A DNA stretch of 22,960 bases from Pseudomonadota bacterium. Lineage in GTDB: Bacteria > Pseudomonadota > Alphaproteobacteria > Reyranellales > Reyranellaceae. Positions 1-6,905 of this stretch are shown piece by piece. Positions within the stretch are counted from its first letter, which is position 1; each line of letters opens with the position of its first letter. The notes under the pieces were generated by a model. It was not told where the DNA came from. It ran no database searches and saw only the letters and a list, made by a program, of their open reading frames with translations. The position numbers were made by a program, and so were the translations under genes. The stretch lies in NCBI GenBank assembly GCA_023436825.1, contig JAEZHS010000227.1, positions 1 through 22,960 on the forward strand. The letters are read 5' to 3'.

Positions 1-193
1 GCATCAGGCCCTGCGCGACCAGCAGGTCGGGTGAGGGATGCGGTTCCCAGGGGGCGGTGTGATGCTCGCCGATCCAGCACTCGGCGAAGCCCAGCTCGTC
101 GAGCCAGCGGATGACCTGCAGGTCCCACTCGTGCCCGTCCTTGAGCGGCCTCTCCGGTGGATGCGACGGCATCGTGAAATATCCGAATTGCAT
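1..193 (-). CDS. LLM class flavin-dependent oxidoreductase, N-terminal part (cut by window edge)
   Basis: Reading the minus strand from the ATG at 193 gives about 64 residues starting MQFGYFTMPSHPP, with WLDELGFAECWIGEHHTAPWE further on. This matches the N-terminal beta-strand and the 'GEHH' segment of bacterial-luciferase-like (LLM) monooxygenases, FMNH2-dependent enzymes that oxidise small organic substrates in the cytoplasm. A strong ribosome binding site (AGGAGG) lies 5-6 bases upstream of the ATG and fixes the start. The rest of the gene lies beyond the left edge, so substrate and subfamily cannot be judged. It is transcribed divergently from the phosphodiesterase gene, with a 116-bp intergenic region between them. 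Confidence 0.82.
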   Translation of the reverse strand, partial: MQFGYFTMPSHPPERPLKDGHEWDLQVIRWLDELGFAECWIGEHHTAPWEPHPSPDLLVAQGLM

Positions 194-250
194 CGTTTCC
201 TCCTGAGTTATTGTCTGAAGTCGACTACCATCGGCCGTCCGGCGCAAGGG

Positions 251-265
251 GCCATGCTGCATGGC
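251..265. promoter_or_regulatory. 15-bp perfect palindrome between divergent genes, candidate operator
   Basis: GCCATGC-T-GCATGGC is a perfect inverted repeat with 7-bp arms. It sits between the divergent starts of the LLM monooxygenase (193) and the phosphodiesterase (310). Its position suits an operator for one or both genes, but there is no second copy in the window and no regulator gene beside it, so this is only a candidate. Confidence 0.3.
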
Positions 266-309
266 TGCCGCAGCAGCGGAAAGATGCGTTCGCGTGAAGG
301 AATTCCAGG

Positions 310-1563
310 ATGGCAAGGTCTCCACGGGCGGTGTTTGTGTGCTGTGACGGGCTCGGCCGCGACTGGGTGCGGCCCGAGACGACACCCGTGCTCGACGCGC
401 TGCGCCGCGACAGCCTGTGGTGCGCCGACCATCGCGGGGTTTTCCCTTCGGTCACGCGCGTTTCGGCCGCTTCGATCGCGACCGGATGCCAGCCTGCGCG
501 CCATGGCCTGCACGGCAACCGCATGGGGCTGTTCGAGGACGGGCGGATCGTCGTGCGCGACGTCGGCGCTCCCGACTTCCGCGACCACATGCGTCGCGCC
601 ACCGGCCGGACGTTGCATGTGCCGGCGCTCGCCGAGCGCGTCGCGGCCGATGGCGGCTTCATCGCCTTCTCGAACGTCTCGCCGGGCGCGGCCTATTTCC
701 TCGACCCGGACAATTTCGGCCATGTCCATCACCGTTCGGGTTCGTGGGCGCCGGGCGGCAAGGCAATCGAAGCGATGGCGGTCACCCACGATGCGGCCGG
801 CGACTGGGCGATGACCCAGCGCTTCTGCGCCGAGGTTCTGTCCGATGCCAAACCCGCGGTGGCGTTCCTGTGGCTGTGCGATCCCGACCACACGACGCAC
901 GGCGTGCCGCTCGGCTCGCCGGCTCATCTCGACGCCCTGGCCGGCGTCGAACGCTGCGTGGCAGAGGTGCGCCGTACCGTCGAGCGCCTGCGCGGCGAGG
1001 GCGAGGAGATCCTGCTGATGGTCGGCTCAGACCACGGGCATGAGACGATCGGGGACTCGGTCAGCATCGAGAGCTGGCTGTCGACGCACGGGCTCGAGCC
1101 GGAGCTCGCTGCCGGCGACGTGGCGGTGGCGGGGCAGGGCACGTCGGCGTTGCTCTATGCGACCGACCGCGGACGCGCCGGACTGCTCGGCGTGCTGGCC
1201 GACATGCGCCGCGAAGCCTGGGCGGACGATGTGGTGATGGGCGACGCCCTTGTGGCGAAGGGCTTTGCCGCGGTCGGCGGTGTGGTCGCCGCCGTCAACA
1301 TGGCGCGCGACGGAGCGGCCAATCCTTACGGTGTGGCTGGCCGGCGCTGGGTGGCGAGCGAGGGCAAGCCAGTGCCGATCGGCAGCGGCCAGCACGGCGG
1401 CTGGGGTCCCGACGAGACACGGCCGTTTCTGATGGTCAATTACAGCCGGTCGTTGGGAGCGCTGCAGCAGGCCACGAGCCTCACCGACATCGCACCGACC
1501 ATCTCGCGCTTCCTCGGACTGTCGCTCACGGGCTTCGACGGCTCGCCATTGCCACCGACCTGA
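310..1563 (+). CDS. Alkaline phosphatase superfamily protein (type I phosphodiesterase/nucleotide pyrophosphatase-like)
   Basis: This 417-residue protein should hydrolyse a phosphate mono- or diester using two divalent metal ions. The family landmarks occur in order: the metal-ligand Asp in FVCCDGLG (D13), the nucleophile segment PSVTRVSAASIATG with Thr49, the second metal site LWLCDPDHTTHG (about 188-199), the MVGSDHGHET motif (D241, H242), and a C-terminal His segment SGQHGGWGPDETRPF near residue 360. There is no signal peptide, so it is probably cytoplasmic. Relatives include phosphonoacetate hydrolase and nucleotide pyrophosphatases; the sequence does not show which substrate is used. The ATG at 310 has a GAAGG about nine bases upstream. 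No gene follows in the same operon. Confidence 0.85.
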   Translation: MARSPRAVFVCCDGLGRDWVRPETTPVLDALRRDSLWCADHRGVFPSVTRVSAASIATGCQPARHGLHGNRMGLFEDGRIVVRDVGAPDFRDHMRRATGRTLHVPALAERVAADGGFIAFSNVSPGAAYFLDPDNFGHVHHRSGSWAPGGKAIEAMAVTHDAAGDWAMTQRFCAEVLSDAKPAVAFLWLCDPDHTTHGVPLGSPAHLDALAGVERCVAEVRRTVERLRGEGEEILLMVGSDHGHETIGDSVSIESWLSTHGLEPELAAGDVAVAGQGTSALLYATDRGRAGLLGVLADMRREAWADDVVMGDALVAKGFAAVGGVVAAVNMARDGAANPYGVAGRRWVASEGKPVPIGSGQHGGWGPDETRPFLMVNYSRSLGALQQATSLTDIAPTISRFLGLSLTGFDGSPLPPT

Positions 1564-1573
1564 TTTGGTCATG

Positions 1574-1758
1574 CTCTTCCGGACCGCGCGGGTCCTCGCG
1601 CGCTCATGGTCTTCATTTTTGCTGGTAGCGCGCCACTCCGTGGCGCGTCTTGGTGGATCACACAGCTCATGAGCGCCACGGAGTGGCGCGCTACCAGCAA
1701 TAAGAGCAGCGCGACTCGCGAAGCATGAGCACGCGAGGTCGCGCGCGGTCCGGAAGAG
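1574..1758. repeat. Nested long inverted repeat (BIME/REP-like double hairpin)
   Basis: Two perfect inverted-repeat layers are visible. The outer arms are CTCTTCCGGACCGCGCG (1574-1590) and its reverse complement (1742-1758). The inner arms are 28 bp, 1619-1646 against 1673-1700, containing GGTAGCGCGCCACTCCGTGGC. Each inner arm is itself a hairpin (GCGCCAC-TCC-GTGGCGC), so the inner part looks like two REP hairpins facing each other. The sequence between outer and inner arms is also partly complementary (CTCGCG-GCTCATG against CATGAGC-CGCGAG). It lies directly after the phosphodiesterase stop and ends eight bases before the ATG of an isochorismatase-like remnant. It may terminate transcription or be a non-autonomous mobile repeat. 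Confidence 0.8.
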
Positions 1759-1765
1759 GAGCCAA

Positions 1766-1930
1766 ATGACCGACGACGTCCTGATCCTGACCGATCCCGG
1801 CTCGCCATTCTGGCCGAGGCAGGAGGGCAACGACTTCCTGCCGCTGACGGCGCCGCTGCCCGGCGAGACCGTAACTGACACTGGCGCCGCCGAGTTGACC
1901 CGCTCGGGGCAACTCGCCTCACCCCAGTAG
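1766..1930 (+). pseudogene. Isochorismatase-family hydrolase remnant, internally deleted
   Basis: The open frame encodes 54 residues starting MTDDVLILTDPGSPFWP, then EGNDFLPLTAPLPGET. The first nine residues match the start of the isochorismatase-like gene at 4181 (MTVDVLILID), and the rest matches its internal stretch DSPFRPGQQGNDFLPLTAPL. About 50 codons between these two points are missing, and the catalytic second half is replaced by an unrelated tail (TVTDTGAAELTRSGQ). An AGAGGAG ribosome binding site precedes the ATG, so a short peptide might still be made, but it cannot be an active hydrolase. The 3' end overlaps the convergent membrane-protein gene by a few bases. Confidence 0.7.
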
Positions 1931-2539
1931 CAGCCACACACCGGTCGCGATCAACGCTGCGATCCAAATGAGGTCCAGGTTGAGCCAGGCTTTGCGCAGG
2001 ATGGCGAGCCCGACCCACTCGTAGACCGTGACGGCGATTGCCGAGGTCACCGCCAGCATCGCCAGTGTGTGCGCGCCAAGACCCAGCAACGCCAGCGTGA
2101 ACGGGTCGCCGGCGCTCGCTGCGGTGTCGCCGGGAAAGCACAGGGGCATCAGCACGGGCCATAGCATGAGGCCGGCTCCGTGCGCCGTGGCCATCAGGAA
2201 CGACCACAGGCAGAGGCCGGCCATGCCGGTCTGCATGCCGACACGCACGCGATGCCGCGACCCGTAGCGCCAATGCCAGAGCGCCCAGGCGATGAGGACG
2301 AGTCCGGCTACGAGCCGCACGGCATGCGGCTGCACCATGACGCCGGCCCAGACGAACAGGCCGGCGACGATGGCGACCGAAAGCGCATGCCCCACGGCGA
2401 TCGGCAGCAGTGACAGCCAGACCACGCGACGATCCCGGCGATGCAGGCCGAGCGCCACGGCGAAGAGCCAGCCCATGGCCGGGTTGAGGCCGTGGAAGGC
2501 GCCCAGCGCGGCGAGCGCGAGCCAGGGCCAGGCGATCAC
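1919..2539 (-). CDS. Integral membrane protein with histidines in its transmembrane helices, coupled to methanethiol oxidase
   Basis: The product is about 206 residues, almost entirely hydrophobic, with roughly six transmembrane segments. Histidines sit in or beside the helices: FHGLNPAMGW, GHALSVAI, TAHGAGLM and GAHTLAML. Such His patterns recall metal transporters or accessory proteins of the HupE/UreH kind, but I do not recognise a named family. I chose the GTG at 2539 because it overlaps the methanethiol-oxidase stop as GTGA, a usual sign of translational coupling. A GTG at 2614 would add 25 residues (APRRRRLLVGFVLL) but would need a 79-base overlap and has no visible ribosome binding site. 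It is probably co-transcribed with the upstream oxidase; a role in supplying metal to that enzyme is a guess. Confidence 0.7.
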   Translation of the reverse strand: MIAWPWLALAALGAFHGLNPAMGWLFAVALGLHRRDRRVVWLSLLPIAVGHALSVAIVAGLFVWAGVMVQPHAVRLVAGLVLIAWALWHWRYGSRHRVRVGMQTGMAGLCLWSFLMATAHGAGLMLWPVLMPLCFPGDTAASAGDPFTLALLGLGAHTLAMLAVTSAIAVTVYEWVGLAILRKAWLNLDLIWIAALIATGVWLLLG

Positions 2540-3927
2540 GGATAGCAGTACGAATCCGACGAGCAGTCTCCGCCTTCGAGGCGCACTTGGTGCGGGCGGT
2601 GCGACTTGGGCCACTTGACGAAGAATTTCGGGTCGAAGGCGATGCCGCCGGAGGGTGCCGCGTCGAGCTTGACCATCCAGCCTTCGATCCCGTCGGCATA
2701 GAACTGCGGATCGATGGCGCCGTAGAGCGAGTTGGTGAAGTAGACGCGCTTGCCGTCGCGGCTGATCTCCACCATCTGCGGACCGCCGCTGAGCGGACCG
2801 TTGCCGGCGGGATGCGCCGCACGCGAAACGATGCCGCCGATCCGCACCTTGCCGGTGAGCTTAGGGTTCATCGGATCGGAGACGTCGTATTGCTGCAGGT
2901 CGCCGGTACCCCAGCAGGCGACGTAGAGGAACTTGTCGTCCATCGACAGGTCGATGTCGGTGACCAGCGGCGGACAGGCCTTGAAGCCCTTCAGCAGCGG
3001 CGGCAGATCGTCCTCGCTCGCCGGCTCGGCCGGGATCTCGATCACCTTCCTGACGGCCCATTTGTCGCCATCGCGATACCAGGTCCAGATCGACGACGAC
3101 AGATTCTCCAGGCTGACGACGCAGTTGACGAAGCCGTAGGCCTTGGTCGGATCGTGCGCCGGCCTCAGCTCGAAGACGAGCTGGTATTTGTCGCCGAAGT
3201 CGATTGTCTGCAGGTGCTTGCGCTTGTGCAGGTCCCAGAAGTGCAGGCGCCTGCCGTACTTGGCGCCGAGCAGCACTTCGGGTATCAGCCCGCCCTCGAA
3301 CGTATCGGGCGTGCCCCATTCACTGGTGACCATTGTGTCGTGGCCGAGATGCCACCAGGCATCGTAGGCGAAATGCTGCGGGCCGCGATCCATCTCCCAC
3401 TGGCCACGCACGTCGAAGCTCTCATGGTCCATCATGAAGATGCCGCCCGGCCCTTTGCCCTCGCGGTTGCCGAGGGCGGCCACATAGATGCCTTCGGGGC
3501 CGCAATGCACCGTGTGCGGTCGCGTGTAGCCCGCGCGCTCGGCGACTTCGGCCGGCTCGATCACCTTGACGATCGAGGGTTTGCGCGGATCGGGCTTGGT
3601 GTCGAGTATGTGGATGCGCGAGGAGCGCAGGCCCGGCACCACGAGATAACGGCGCTCGACATGGGGATGCGGGGCGTTCGGACACAAGCAGGACGAGCAT
3701 GCGTTCCAGCCGAAGTGATGCAGCTCGTCGCCGGTGTTGGGCATTTCCGTGGTGCCGACGATCTTCGAATAGCTGCCCGAGCCGGGGTCGACGTCGACGA
3801 CGGCGATTGCGTCCGGCACCTTGCGATCAGGATCGAAGGCGGCGACGTAAGCCAGTGTCTCCGGCGCGGCCTTCATCGCCATGCGGGGCGACGGATAGAA
3901 ACTCTGGTCGGGAGTCCATGTGGCCAT
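2536..3927 (-). CDS. Methanethiol oxidase / selenium-binding protein (SELENBP1/MtoX family)
   Basis: This 463-residue protein matches the length and landmarks of the SELENBP1/MtoX family, which oxidises methanethiol to formaldehyde, hydrogen sulfide and hydrogen peroxide in a copper-dependent reaction. Visible motifs are ELHHFGWNACSSCLC (H70, H71, C77, C80), RPHTVHCGPEGIY (H138, H141) and the C-terminal HRPHQVRLEGGDCSSD, where the family has metal-ligand histidines. It starts MATWTPDQSF with no signal peptide, which suggests a cytoplasmic enzyme; characterised bacterial MtoX is exported. The ATG at 3927 follows an excellent ribosome binding site (AAAGGAGG). A small membrane protein is translationally coupled downstream. 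No SCO/SenC-type copper chaperone gene is seen beside it. Confidence 0.92.
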   Translation of the reverse strand: MATWTPDQSFYPSPRMAMKAAPETLAYVAAFDPDRKVPDAIAVVDVDPGSGSYSKIVGTTEMPNTGDELHHFGWNACSSCLCPNAPHPHVERRYLVVPGLRSSRIHILDTKPDPRKPSIVKVIEPAEVAERAGYTRPHTVHCGPEGIYVAALGNREGKGPGGIFMMDHESFDVRGQWEMDRGPQHFAYDAWWHLGHDTMVTSEWGTPDTFEGGLIPEVLLGAKYGRRLHFWDLHKRKHLQTIDFGDKYQLVFELRPAHDPTKAYGFVNCVVSLENLSSSIWTWYRDGDKWAVRKVIEIPAEPASEDDLPPLLKGFKACPPLVTDIDLSMDDKFLYVACWGTGDLQQYDVSDPMNPKLTGKVRIGGIVSRAAHPAGNGPLSGGPQMVEISRDGKRVYFTNSLYGAIDPQFYADGIEGWMVKLDAAPSGGIAFDPKFFVKWPKSHRPHQVRLEGGDCSSDSYCYP

Positions 3928-4180
3928 GACGATCCTCCTTTGAGTAAAGGGAAACCGACTAGCCGGCCGGCGCGACCTCATTCCGAGAAGGCCCGCTTGG
4001 GCCGCAGAAGGACGCGATGATGAACTTTCAGCGGAAGCGAGCACCGGTAGCCGGCCGCTCCGCGTAGTCTGGGAGTCTGGCACGGCATCGGCAATCGCTT
4101 TTGCGACGATGTCCCCGGTCCGTCACCGGGGGTGGCGCGCTCGCGCAGGATGCGATGGCGCCGAGCCGAAGGGGGAGAGC
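3928..4180. other. Intergenic region between methanethiol oxidase and the isochorismatase-like pseudogene
   Basis: No convincing gene is visible. The stretch includes a short hairpin, CCCCGGT-CCGTC-ACCGGGG (4113-4131), without a T-run on either side. It also holds a sigma-54-like TGGCACGGCATCGGCA at 4078-4093 (GG and GC separated by ten bases) pointing towards the pseudogene. Both are weak candidates. Confidence 0.4.
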
Positions 4181-4723
4181 ATGACCGTCGATGTCCTGAT
4201 CCTGATCGACCAGCAGAAAGCGATGCGGCATCCCAAGTGGGGACCGCGCAACAACCCGGGCGCGGAGCAGAACATCGCTCGTCTTCTGGCAGCGTGGCGC
4301 GCGCGCAAGCAGCCAGTCATCCACGTGAAGCACGATTCGCCTCGCCCGATTCGCCGTTCCGGCCGGGGCAGCAGGGCAACGACTTCCTGCCGCTGACCGC
4401 GCCGCTGCCGAGCGAAACCGTGGTCGCCAAGAAGGTGCACAGCGCCTTCATCGGCACCGACCTCGTCGCCTGGTTGGAGGCGATGGGCGGCCGCCGCTCG
4501 TAATCTGCGGCGTGCTGCTCGCCAACTCCGTCGAAGCGAGGTCCGCAACGCCGCCAATCTCGGCTTCAGCGTGCGCCTGCCGGCCGATACCTGCTGGTCG
4601 TGCGACAAGCGCGACCTGACTGGCCGGCTGTGGCCCGCCGAGGATGTGCATCAGCTCACGCTTGCGCTGCTGGACGGTGAGTACGCCTCGGTAACAACGT
4701 CCGACGCACTTTTGGCACGGTGA
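4181..4723 (+). pseudogene. Isochorismatase-family cysteine hydrolase, broken by three frameshifts
   Basis: The segments of a hydrolase of about 180 residues can be read in three frames: MTVDVLILIDQQKAMRHP with PGAEQNIARLLAAWRARKQP and VIHVKHDSP; then SPFRPGQQGNDFLPLTAPLPS and VAKKVHSAFIGTDLVAWLEA; then LVICGVLLANSVEA; and finally NAANLGFSVRLPAD, RDLTGRLWPAEDVHQLTLAL and the end at 4723. Isochorismatase-like hydrolases act on amides or vinyl ethers through an Asp-Lys-Cys triad; the N-terminal Asp and the KKVHSAF Lys are visible. The frame breaks lie near 4340, 4497 and 4539, and each fits the loss of one C. The start has a good ribosome binding site (GGGGGAG). Real decay is likely because neighbouring genes are intact. 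Confidence 0.82.
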
Positions 4724-4759
4724 GTCTACTGGCGCAGCTAGTCATCTAACGATGGAAGA

Positions 4760-5322
4760 CTACCGGTCTATTGGACTGATTTCGAGAAAGGCCAATTTCT
4801 CATCACTTAGGTTTTGCGATCTTTGGAGATCGTTGACCTCGAGAAAGTCTGTGAGAAGGCGTACTATCGCATCCCGTTTGCAGTTGTTGGCCTGTGATCT
4901 CAAGACGTCAATGTTTGTGGCGACCCGATAGGAGTCGGTGAAGGCAGATAGCTTCGCGTTTAACGACTGAAGAGCTCTAGCGAGAGTACGCCATTCCGTC
5001 CGACAAGTGCCAAAGGATCGAAATGGCGCGCAAAGTTGGACAACTCGCTCTAATGCTCGCGGCGGTACGATAACTCTATGAGTGTTGCCTTTAGGTGCGA
5101 TGTCGAAGTCCAAAAACTCAATTGGGAGGCCTGGAGTGCAGATCATTGTTTTGGACTCGGGCCCGATCGAGGGGACAGTGAGACTCGTTCCTCAAGAAGT
5201 TGAGTAACTAAACTTAGGGCCACTCTGCACTGAATATCACTGTCGCAGAATATGACGAAGTCATCAGCGTAACGGACCATTCTGAGCTTGGCCCGGATTA
5301 TTCCTTCGTCAAACTTGTCACC
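4760..5322 (-). pseudogene. Reverse transcriptase fragment (RNA-directed DNA polymerase), truncated and frameshifted
   Basis: Minus-strand reading gives KFDEGIIRAKLRMVRYADDF followed by VIFCDSD, with the YADD catalytic motif of reverse transcriptases. A following segment, LTVPSIGPESKTMICTPGLP and then IEFLDFDI, corresponds to the RT region after YADD. A C-terminal helical part ends LSDEKLAFLEISPIDR at 4760. The two parts are in different frames; loss of one base near 5185 joins them. Everything upstream of the YADD region (fingers and most of the palm) is absent: the reading runs into the antisense of the LysR fragment near 5320. The segment has visibly lower GC than both flanks, a sign of transfer. 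The RT class (group II intron-like, retron or unassigned group) cannot be decided from what remains. Confidence 0.75.
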
Positions 5323-5829
5323 CTGGAACTGCTGCAGTCGCTGCAGCCGGCGAACCTCGCGCGGCGCGAGGCCGACCTGGCGCTGCGCCATCAGCCGCCC
5401 AAGAGCGGCGACTACTACGTCGCCAAGCTCGGCACTTTCGCTGTCGCTGTGTACCGGCGCCGTGGCGAGCAGGCCGACGCCTGGGTGGCCTATAGCGAGG
5501 AGCAATCCCAGGGCCGGTCGCACGATCCCGCACGCTGGGTACAGCGACGGGTGGAGGAGACCAAGGGCACTGTGGCGCTGCGTGCGCCATCACTGCTGAT
5601 GCATGCCGAAGCCATCCGTGCCGGAACCGGCCGCGGCGTGCTGCCGTGCTACATCGGCGACGCCCATCCCGTTCTCGAACGGCTGACGGCGCCGATCCCC
5701 GAGCTTGCCGCGACCTACTGGATGGTCGTCCATCGCGACCTGCGTCGCGCGCCGTGCGTGCGCGCGGCGATCGACTGGGTACGGGAGGCCTTCGCCGAGC
5801 AGCGCGATGTGATTGCCGGGAATGCTTAA
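5314..5829 (+). pseudogene. LysR-family regulator, C-terminal effector-binding fragment (5' part missing)
   Basis: From about 5314 the frame reads LVTLELLQSLQPANLARREA, DLALRHQPPKSGDYYVAKLG and so on to REAFAEQRDVIAGNA. This is the substrate-binding half of a LysR-type regulator, including the typical 'ANLARREADLALR' and 'GRGVLPCYIGD' segments. The DNA-binding helix-turn-helix and the first part of the effector domain (roughly 120-130 residues) are missing, and RT-fragment sequence occupies their place. The gene cannot make a DNA-binding protein. It lies about 70 bp upstream of a TauD-type dioxygenase gene in the same orientation, which it or its intact ancestor may have controlled. Confidence 0.8.
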
Positions 5830-5905
5830 AGCACTGCTCATGTCCCACCGCTTGTCGCCTGTCCTGAGCCGTGCCACGCTGGCCTCATAAGCGACGAGGG
5901 TGGCC

Positions 5906-6739
5906 GTGCAGATCAAGCCTCTGAGTTCGCACACGGGCGCCGAGGTGCTGGGCATCGACCTCACCCGGCCGGTCGACGAAGCGGATCGTGCCGCGATGAA
6001 CCGCGCCTTCGTCGAGCGCAGCGTGCTGGTGATCCGCGACCAGACCCTGACGCCGCCGCAGGTGGCCGAGGCGGTCGGCCTGTTCGGCATGATCTTCCCG
6101 CAGCAGAACACGAAGTTCGCGATCCCGGACTGCCCGCAGATCCACTACGTCTCCAACCAGGACAGTTTTCCCGACGGGCGCCGCTACATTCCCGGCGACG
6201 GCTGGCATACCGACCATTCGAACGCCGTGCGGCCGCCCAAGGCCACGGTGCTGCACGCCGTGCAGCTGCCCGACAAGGGCGGCGACACGCAGTACGCCAA
6301 CATGGCCGCGGCCTATGCCGCCCTGCCGTCCGCCACCAGGGAGCGCATCGCGCCGTTGATGGGCATCCACGTCTATCAGAGCAGCCACAGCGCGCGAAAG
6401 CTCATGACGCTGAACGAGACCGACAAGGAGCGCGTGCCCAACGCCGTGCTGCATCCCCTGGTGCGCACCCATCCGGAGAGTGGCGCGAAATCGATCTACC
6501 TCAATCCGATTCGCGTCGAAGGCATTTTGGGCCTCGACCACAAGGAGGCCCTGCCGCTGCTTGAGGAGCTTCTGGAACATGGCACGCAGGAGCGCTTCCA
6601 ATACCGCCACGCCTGGAAGCCGGGCGATCTCGTGATGTGGGACAATCGTTGCCTGCTGCACAAGGCCAACGGTGACTACGACATGGGCCAGGTGCGCTAT
6701 CTCTATCGCGTCATGCTGCAAGGCGACGTGCCGCGATGA
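5906..6739 (+). CDS. TauD/TfdA-family Fe(II)/2-oxoglutarate-dependent dioxygenase
   Basis: The protein (about 277 residues) has the full TauD/TfdA layout: the iron-binding HxD motif in GDGWHTDHSN (near H101/D103), the Thr of GGDTQYANM, the distal iron His in LLHKAN and the 2-oxoglutarate-binding Arg in RYLYRVMLQG near the C-terminus. Such enzymes hydroxylate sulfonates, aryloxyacids or other small acids while decarboxylating 2-oxoglutarate; the substrate here is unknown. I prefer the GTG at 5906, five bases after GACGAGGG. The GTG at 5900 lies directly on that ribosome binding site and would add two residues. It follows the broken LysR gene and precedes the flavin enzyme gene by 166 bp, so co-transcription is uncertain. 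Confidence 0.88.
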   Translation: MQIKPLSSHTGAEVLGIDLTRPVDEADRAAMNRAFVERSVLVIRDQTLTPPQVAEAVGLFGMIFPQQNTKFAIPDCPQIHYVSNQDSFPDGRRYIPGDGWHTDHSNAVRPPKATVLHAVQLPDKGGDTQYANMAAAYAALPSATRERIAPLMGIHVYQSSHSARKLMTLNETDKERVPNAVLHPLVRTHPESGAKSIYLNPIRVEGILGLDHKEALPLLEELLEHGTQERFQYRHAWKPGDLVMWDNRCLLHKANGDYDMGQVRYLYRVMLQGDVPR

Positions 6740-6905
6740 TGGTCGCGGCCGGGGAGCGGAAGGCCATGTGGCGGCGGCGTATTGCATCTTGAGGTGCTGC
6801 AACCTTCGACAGGGGCACCTCGCAGAGCATCGTGATCGATTCCGGATGCGTGTTTCGTAGCGCCGCACGCGCCCGTCGCGAGACCCGGGGCAACAGGAGG
6901 TGCCG

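Noticed and set aside
2587..4020. Long open frame (about 477 codons) on the plus strand
   Set aside because: It is antisense to the methanethiol oxidase, which has clear family motifs and a strong ribosome binding site. Long antisense frames are usual in high-GC DNA.
4113..4131. CCCCGGT-CCGTC-ACCGGGG hairpin as an intrinsic terminator
   Set aside because: No T-run follows on either strand, and no gene ends nearby in a fitting orientation.
4724..5325. Complete retron, diversity-generating element or group II intron
   Set aside because: Only the part from YADD to the C-terminus of an RT is present. No msr/msd-like RNA, template/variable repeats or intron domain V was recognised.
5820..5840. 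TGCTTAAAGCA palindrome at the LysR fragment stop as a terminator or operator
   Set aside because: Only 5-bp arms and no T-run or second copy; this is within chance.
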